64,000 bases of DNA from Rhytidiadelphus loreus (Eukaryota > Streptophyta > Bryopsida > Hypnales > Hylocomiaceae): contig OX344763.1 in NCBI GenBank assembly GCA_947034895.1, positions 30,875,025 to 30,939,024 on the forward strand, given 5' to 3'. This document shows, in pieces, positions 56,894-64,000 of the stretch. Position 1 is the first letter of the stretch. Every line of letters begins with the position of its first letter. The position numbers and the translations under genes were made by a program. The notes under the pieces are model-generated. The model was not told the origin of the DNA and searched no databases. It saw only the letters and a program-made list of their open reading frames with translations.

Positions 56894-57826
56894 TATCTGC
56901 TGGTGCTTCCGTGCATGAGTTGAAAGCGAAAAGCCCTTATGAAAACTTCTTAACTGTCAAGTTCACCTGATTGAAGCGTTATTGTGTAGATAACGTGTAT
57001 GTATTTTCAAAGGTAAGGTCGTTCAAAATGAAACAAAATTTTATGACATTCATATTTGTGCATTGGGTAGGTACTTAGGTGTGATTTTTAGTCATGTATC
57101 AGTAAGAGGTACTCCATCCCTGAGTCCCAAAATGATCTTCAGGTTACGAAATGTTTGGGATTGAAGGCTCAAAATAACGTTATTTTAGCCTATTTTGAAC
57201 TGTCAGTAGAGTTTGGTGCATTCCTATTGCTGGTCTTGGAATTTTGAGTTTTTGAGCCCTTTTCAAAGTGTAGTTTTGAGTGCTGAAAAGTGAAAAAAAA
57301 ATTGGGGGAATTTCAAAGAGTACCAATGGACACTTAATTGTTGAATGCGAGGTCATCATTTTGTGGGCAGTTAGATTGGGCCTAAGACCATATGTGGAAT
57401 TGGGTCCGTGTTGTCTGTCAACTTGTGTTCTGCCTCCCCCAAAGTCTAGAGCTTCATCTCCTTCAATCGGGGCACATTCAACGAGATGAAAAAACAAAAA
57501 TGACTCCACTCATTAGTTGATGTTTACATTACACACACAATGGGGAACCTCAATTGTTTACACACATAGTTATTTTTACTCTTGGAACTCCCACCAACCC
57601 CCTTCCCTCCTACATCAAAACATGCAAAGACTACAAAAAAAAAAAGATCATTTTATATATAGTGCATTGGAACACAAGGAGTACTATATATTTTAACCCT
57701 TGAAGAAAGTGCCTCCCCCCGACCATGGTAGTCACCAAAATACTCCAATTATTGAACCAATAGGTACATTCTTTGTTTCTACAATTCCTAGTGAAATCAT
57801 CCATATATCAAAACCTTTCTAGGTTG

Positions 57827-57931
57827 CGTGGTTGCAGGTTTGATACCTGATGGCAGTAGGTTCTTTACCTAGCGTGAAATCAGCCTGCAATGTGTTTCCT
57901 TAACACACTTGTGTAAAAAAAGAAAAAAAAG
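57827..57931 (+). mobile_element. SINE with 15-16 bp target duplications
   Basis: About 105 bp between AAACCTTTCTAGGTTG (57811-57826) and AAACTTTCTAGGTTG (57932-57946). It contains GGTTTGATACC, similar to a pol III B box, and ends in an A-rich tail (AAAAAAAGAAAAAAAAG). The related sequence at 51961-52095 has no insertion at this point. Length, box, tail and duplications together indicate a SINE. Confidence 0.8.
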
Positions 57932-58450
57932 AAACTTTCTAGGTTGGTAATATCCTCATAGAGTTAAAGTACATGTGAAGTCCAGAACCACATTTGGAAA
58001 TTGTATGCGAAAGTTATAAGCTGGGTCAAAATTGAGTTGGTCAATATTCTAAAATCCACATCCTAATTTCAATGTCGTTCTGGTAAAATGTTCTACGACA
58101 AGCATCTATTTATTATCCAAATTTGATAGGGCACATTTTTGCACACACATTTGATTTCCATCCTACCTCCCAATCTTTCTTCCAAGTACTGTCTTCAGTT
58201 TTCTTCAGGTAATAAGTTATATATGTACGTTGCACTCACGCCTTTACCATAGCTACAGTCTGTAACATACTTATTTAGATAAGCTTGAGAAGATATTAGC
58301 AACAATGTCAATGAATCTTAAGAAGAGGCTTGCTGGCAGTCATCACGACCAATGGGAAATCAATGGCCAGGATTGATGGGATTGATCCAAACCATTCTTG
58401 AGTCCATCTTTATTGAATTGACAAAGTTTTACATTGAAATTCTAGTACGT

Positions 58451-58735
58451 GGGTACCCCAAAACCGACACTTTTTGCACTACAATGCCTAGTTACTATTA
58501 TTAGTGTGGTGAAATTTTCATTGATTTTCTTGTTGGCAAGTGAAAGGAGGTTCCAATGCACCAAAGAATGGGGTATTTGGATATTGTATGCAATAATGAT
58601 GAAGGGTCCAACTTTCTTTTGGGTAGAAGTTCTAAAATCATTTTTTCAAACATAGGTTCTTATTGATTTTGGAGATGTTCATAGAGTGATGATGGTGATT
58701 TTAGGGAGGGTGTCATTTTGGGTATACCCAACTTA
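58451..58735 (+). mobile_element. MITE family member, copy 1
   Basis: Starts GGGTACCCCAAAACC and ends near GGGTATACCC. It shares CTTGTTGGCAAGTGAAAGGA, GGTTCCAATGCACCAAAGAAT and TAGAGTGATGATGG with copies 2 and 3. The outermost terminus is partly lost. Confidence 0.7.
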
Positions 58736-60043
58736 TGCTTCATTTTAAACTCTAATTGAAATGCAAGAAGTGGATAGTGGAGGACTTTGAATGGCAAAAA
58801 TTCAATGCAAATAGGATTTATTTCATCCAATTTTTTGTGTGAAAGTTGGATTGCCATTAGGGATTTTCTTTTTCATTTATTTTGGGGAGCACAAAAAGCA
58901 ATCTTTGTTGGAGTGATGAAGTTGTTTACATCTATATAAATGGATGAAACACGCAAAATGAGGGTGAAATATAAATTATTCAACTATGGGAATGTACATT
59001 CATCAAAAAGATCATTATTGTCTAAGGAAAATGTAGAAATTCAACAATTATTTCTAGTGAAAATGGAAGAACATATCGACAAATATTCCCTCAAAAAAAT
59101 TGTACTCCGTATTGCTATTAAGTGAAATATCGCTAAAAAAACATTTGTTGTCACTAAATTAATAAGTAGTAGAAATTCTGCCATTGAGGTGTGTTGATGA
59201 TTCTTTATAAGATGCTTTATCCACAAATTGAAATAAATGTTTTTCTAGTGTATTTTGGAGCCCCTTGATCTTAATCTCAATAATAGAAATCAAAATTATT
59301 TTATTTGAATTTGAGTCCAACTAATATAGTGAAGTGTATCAAGTGAAGTCTCTGTTCCAATTTGAGATTTGAAAATTTCCTAAAATTTAATAATTTTATT
59401 ATAGTTTGAACTTTAAACCTATAAATATAATCTACAAATATTCTAATTTTGCATTAACATAGAATTATCCCATTATATAGAAATTACACCCCTGCAAACT
59501 TACATCATCAATCAAATCAATCATTGAGGGTGACTGAGAAGAGATATCAAGGTAAAAATCAACTTACAGCTTTGTTAAATCTTTTTCTTTTCTTTCACCT
59601 TTAAGAAAAAATGAGAACCTTTCATAATTCTATGGAATAAATCCTACCTCCCTAAAGCAAATGCTCATGTACAACCTTAAATCTTCAATCAAATTTTGCA
59701 TTGGAGTTACAAAACAAAAGATATCAAGATTGAAACATAAAAATATACAAACTCAAATTTGAAATCTTATACATTTTAATATCTAAAACTTCAACCATGA
59801 CTGGTTTGAAGATTATTATACTTAATTTGATAGAAGATTTTATTTGTAGGGGTTCAATTACTCAAGTAGGATATAAATATTCATTATTTTTCAAATACAC
59901 ACTTTGAAGACATTCAATGATAAGATGAAAAAACAAGAGATGATTTATATGCAACATTTTTTTTTGTGATACATGGATAGCCGTTGCCACAATTTCAAAG
60001 TCCCTCTAAAATCTAGTGTAAAACATTGGCCATGGATATAGCC

Positions 60044-60339
60044 TTATAAGGTAGGGACACCCAAAAAGCGCCATCTTTTTTTACCATGCTCAATTACTAT
60101 TATTAAATTGGTCAATTTTTTATATTTCTTGTTGGCAATGAAATGAGGTTTCAATGCACAAAAGAATGCAACATTTGAGTACCATATGCAAAAGTTATGA
60201 AGGGTCAAAGTTTTTTTTGATAGATGTTCTAAAATTGTTTCTTCAACATAGTTACATATAGAATTTTGGAGATGTACATAGAGTGATGATGGCAGATTTA
60301 GACATGGTGCTAATTTGCAATGGGTGTATCCACCTTATT
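60044..60339 (+). mobile_element. MITE family member, copy 2
   Basis: Starts TTATAAGGTAGGGACACCCA and ends in GGTGTATCCACCTTATT, which are imperfect inverted repeats. The interior is as in copy 1. Confidence 0.75.
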
Positions 60340-60465
60340 CCAATTAACTCAAAATCATCCAACCATAGAAATCACTTCATGTAAGGTTTGAAGTTTATTT
60401 TCTCTTAAAAAGAAGACAAATACGTCTCGGTGAAGTCAAATTGAAGCCTAATCTTTTTATCTAAG

Positions 60466-60970
60466 TTATAAGGTAGGCACCCCTCAAAACGCCACCTTTG
60501 CTATCAATTGTGCCTAGTTGTTATTATTAGACTAGTCAATTTTTCATATCTTCTTGTTGGCAAGTAAAAGGAGGTTCCAATGCACCAAAGAATACAACAT
60601 TTGGATATTGTACATAACATTGTATAATCAGACAATGGTCTTCTCTACATTGGAAAGATATTTTACCTCCCTAGATATATGAGAGGGACTTATCAATTAA
60701 TACAAGGATTGGAATTGGTTGAAAAGCCATATAAGACAATCATCTTCAATGTAGGGATCCCCTTTTCAAAGATTCAGAAGGTATACTTGGTGGATTGTTA
60801 AACAATGTTACGGAATGCAAAAGTTACGAAGGGTCAAAGTTCTTTTGGGTAAAGATTCTAAAATCGTTTCTCCCACATACGTACGTATTGAAGTACCCAT
60901 GTAGAAGATGTACCTAGAGTGATGATGACAATTTTGGGTTAGTGACGCATTTTGGGGGCCCACCTTATAA
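60466..60970 (+). mobile_element. MITE family member, copy 3, interrupted
   Basis: Starts TTATAAGGTAGGCACCCC and ends GGGGGCCCACCTTATAA, a clear inverted repeat of about 20 bp. The body matches copies 1 and 2 but is split by an insertion at about 60615-60810. Confidence 0.82.
60615..60810. mobile_element. Small element inserted in MITE copy 3
   Basis: Sequence absent from copies 1 and 2 of the family begins TAACATTGT and ends ACAATGTTA, 196 bp. The inverted ends are short and no clear duplication can be fixed. Confidence 0.55.
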
Positions 60971-63106
60971 ATGTACCATGCGTGTAAAGCAAAGTGCCAT
61001 AGAGTGCCATAATGAAATAAAAACTCTCAATTCTAATATCAAAACAAACAAACAAACAAAAAAGGGACACATACAGTAGGCATAGCTGTTGACCAGGAGT
61101 ATCATACATTTTCGCCTTTCTCCCCCCGCCCCCTAAAATCTCACAAAAGGGTACGTACCAAATATTTCCAAACAAGTACAGTACGGTGACTCATTATTAC
61201 AGTTTTCGTCATGTTTGTTTGTCATGTGTTGAAGGAATTTATATTTTTATTAGTTAAGCTTCGGATGCGCAAATGAAAAATTTTCAATTTTTCTTCGCAA
61301 AAAAACGATAACTTACAAACAAACAACAACCAGCAGCAGCGCACGAGCAACTTTAACAGTCAATAGTCGGGGGTTTCACACTCCATCATTGATTTGGGGT
61401 AAGAATTTTAATATCGGTTCATTCTATGGCCTTGTTGGAGTTGCGTGGACCAATTATTTTATACCCTTTGTTTGCGAAAGAGAGTTGATCCATACGTTGG
61501 GTGTGAAATTCCAAAGGATGAAAACGAATAAACTTTGGTTGAAGAATGTATGAAAGTTTCATGATTATATTCTTTCGTGTGTAGACAAAAGAATATAGAC
61601 GAAAATTTTGATAAATTGAAGCATATAGAGTGAAACAAAAGACACTTTCAAATGGTCAACAATTCAAAAAGCCAATGGCCTCATGCATCAAAGATTCTAT
61701 ATCAACAATTCACCAACTTCTATCTATTGTATGGAGAGACCGCATATTCAAGCAAACATCAAATTATCTTTGAATTAAAGTAAATCGTACCCCCATTCCA
61801 AACCAAATGGGAGCAAGTCCATTAACTGTGGGCACAATTATATTAGTGGTGTACATTTCAAAACCCAAATCCCTCCTTCAACCATACATTATAGAACATA
61901 GAAAATCATAGGTGTAGTTATAGGCTACAATCACATGTTATTTCAATTATTCCAAGGTATATTGATATTGTATTTTCTTACTATAATACATTATATTTAA
62001 TTTTTTTCAACAACTATCAATAGAAATATGGAGTATCTTCTTTGTCCTTAAGTCACCAAAAGAATAGTAAATTGCCTTTTAGTAATAAAAGTAATATAAA
62101 ATAATCAATGCAACATCTATACAGATAAATGAACCATAGGGTCATCATACTTTTGTGTTATATGAGGAAAAAAAATTCATAAGACACTAGACAAATATTT
62201 AGAAATTTGTCATATATTGAGTAGGAAATCATCATAAAATAATAAATAATCATGTTTTGGGGGTTCACTAGCAATGGACTAGGAAAGCAAGTAGAGTGCA
62301 AACATAGGGTGACATTCTATTGTATTTTAATTTAAACATTTAAAAATAAAAACAAGAACTTCAAGAATCTTATATGAGAATGTTCTTCAAACATTTTAAA
62401 TACATCATAGAATATTTCTATCGCAAGCATTTTATCCAAAGTTCTTGAAATCTATAACCAAACCCCTCCCCATACCTCCAAAAAAGGATGCCACACCGAT
62501 ACCTTCTTTGAACAATCTAGAGACTAATGTCAATTCTATTTAAGGTTGTTTCTCAACAATGTTACTCTTACAAACATGGGGCCACACTAAGCAAAGTTTT
62601 TTTTTATCACGAACTCTTGTATACCATACTTCCTAGGTTCTATAAATATATATTTGCTTCATATTCTCTTCATTGCAAACCCACATAACATTGACGATGC
62701 TAGTGTGTGAGTATGAAAATGCAAGCATGTGAGCCTTGAGCATATGTATAAGTAGATACCTTACAACCATTGAAGGTGCTTATAATATAAACACTTACAA
62801 TATAAGCATTTATAACATAATTACACTATAATCATAGAAGGTTTCTATAATATAGACACCTATAGCTAGGTGTATAGTCTTCTAGGCTCATGGACTGGCA
62901 TGCTCCTACGCTCACATAATAGCAACCTTCCCAAATAACACTGCACAAACATCATAAATAGCAAAGACTACACTACACATGTACTAATTGCAATACTACT
63001 CAATGTAAAAAAGTAAGAACCTCAATCACTAATTACCATAGATTCCTTAAATAATGGGAGCAAATACTCAAATTTTTTTAATCTCAAATATTGTAATGAT
63101 AATATC
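60971..63106. other. AT-rich intergenic DNA, no gene seen
   Basis: No coding or RNA gene is visible. 61779-61865 (CCCCCATTCCA, AATGGGAGCAAGTCCATT, GGTGTACATTTC) is a half copy of the fold-back MITE at 63.1 kb. Confidence 0.55.
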
Positions 63107-63270
63107 TAAGGCACCCCCCCCCCCCATTACAGACAGAATGGGAGCAAGTCCATTGTAGGTTGAATTATGACAATGGTGTACATTTCAGAACTTGAATATA
63201 CACCACCATTACAATTTTGCCTATAATGGGGCTTGCTCCCATTCTATCCATAATGGGGTAGTTTACCTTA
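63107..63270. mobile_element. 164-bp fold-back MITE
   Basis: The left half (TAAGGCACCCCC, then GACAGAATGGGAGCAAGTCC) is the inverse of the right half (TGGGGCTTGCTCCCATTCTA, then GGGGTAGTTTACCTTA), so nearly the whole element is a hairpin. A tract of about 12 C lies near the left end. Confidence 0.8.
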
Positions 63271-63399
63271 TTTAGTGTACACCGCACTAAATAGGATGAC
63301 AAGTGTGTAGTAGTTATACAATGAGGGATGCTTGATATGGGTACAACCACTTGTATATTTTGTCGTGGGATCCTCAACAAATTAAACGAGCTCGTTCAA

Positions 63400-63840
63400 T
63401 TCACGCCGCCCGCCCACCCAGTCCTGTAAAAGGGACTGGTTCTTGAAAAAACCAAATTCAAGTGCGTGGGTTGGGGGGTCAGATTGCGTCCACCGAGAGA
63501 TGACAATGTCCGTCACTTAATAAGTTGGTGACGACCACGCTGGGACCAGCGAGTGAGCCAGCCAGCAATTGACGAGAGCCGTGCCCAATTTGTGGACAAT
63601 GGAAATGGACGATCTCCAAAGGAGAGAGAGAAAGAGGAGGAGGAGCCCACTGATCGAACTTTGGGAGAGGGAGGGGCCAGAATTATTGAAACTCGGTAGG
63701 CCCCAAGTACTTCAAAAAGTCGCTCCGCATTCATTTGATGCCACACAAGTTTATCATCAACAGGAGCGAGCGAGACGGGTTCTGTGGACTAAGGTAGAAC
63801 AGCCCATTGTGGTCCATTGCGGTCAGAATTAGGGGAGGTC
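63400..63840. other. Locally GC-rich region with a short open frame
   Basis: Composition rises in G+C compared with the neighbourhood. A plus-strand frame at 63569-63832 (87 codons) encodes a charged peptide with RRERKRRRSP. No family is recognised and no start context is convincing. It could be the edge of a gene or another repeat outside the window. Confidence 0.25.
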
Positions 63841-64000
63841 GGCAAGAACAATTGAAATTATATTTTTTCGACAAAGTTTGAGTTTGTTATGAATTTTTGA
63901 AGTGAACTGCCCTAAACAGTCTCTAGACTACCCAAAACCATTAGATGGGATCCGGGGGGATTGAAGGGCCATTTCAGGGCTGTTCCAAGCTCCATTCCCC

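Noticed and set aside
57105..57695. Possible Stowaway-like element with TACTCC ends
   Set aside because: Only six terminal bases match in inverted orientation and no convincing duplication is seen.
1..64000. tRNA and rRNA genes
   Set aside because: I looked for tRNA B-box words and rRNA-like sequence on both strands. Only the SINE at 57.8 kb has a B-box-like word, and no cloverleaf could be supported.

Overview
The window looks like nuclear DNA of a land plant with a large, repeat-rich genome. The evidence is a spliced nuclear gene for plastid ribosomal protein S9 with a transit peptide, plant-type TTTAGGG repeats, GT-AG introns, and nested plant transposon families (CACTA, hAT-like, piggyBac-like, Tc1/mariner-like, SINE). 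Only one ordinary host gene is clear in 64 kb. The low gene density and the families present suggest a non-flowering plant (fern, lycophyte or bryophyte), but that is an inference.

Region 1 (about 2.4-20.2 kb) is the most unusual part. An inverted repeat of 28-29 bp at 2414-2442 and 20155-20183, with a possible 4-bp target duplication (TACA), brackets about 17.8 kb that holds four related-looking genes. They are: a DUF7869-type protein with a DDE-transposase-like acidic pattern (minus strand, 3214-6062); a three-exon gene joining a ParB/sulfiredoxin-fold domain (FYIIDGQHS) to a degenerate N6/N4-methyltransferase-like fold and a long acidic tail (12467-17158); an FCP1-like HAD phosphatase (17697-18479); and a basic, low-complexity protein (18768-19691). 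More than 28 copies of a short palindrome (arms TTATCCTCG / CGAGGATAA around 1-3 nt) lie only inside this unit. They form regular arrays upstream of the two divergent genes, sit in both introns, and occur in frame in the coding exon as YPRGEDN. Arm changes are matched on both sides in most copies. The unit may be an undescribed cargo-carrying DNA transposon with its own set of recognition sites. Two genes carry single-base deletions in G/C runs and one carries a single stop, so this copy is recently dead or contains assembly errors.

Region 2 (20.2-38.3 kb) is nested transposon DNA. An hAT-like MITE with an 8-bp duplication (24728-32161) is split by a 6.8-kb hAT-like element (25314-32144), which carries long tandem repeats and an older piggyBac-like insertion. 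A pogo-type transposase pseudogene follows (33.1-35.3 kb), open in one frame apart from 12 stops. A non-autonomous CACTA element comes next (35588-37824, duplication ACT).

Region 3 (38.3-49 kb) contains plastid RPS9 (41163-43461). Its promoter side abuts a TTAA-flanked piggyBac-like MITE, and two more copies of that family lie at 46.6-48.8 kb.

Region 4 (49-64 kb) has no confident gene. It holds satellite arrays, a Tc1/mariner-like element, several MITEs, a SINE with clear target duplications, and a three-copy MITE family with a nested insertion.
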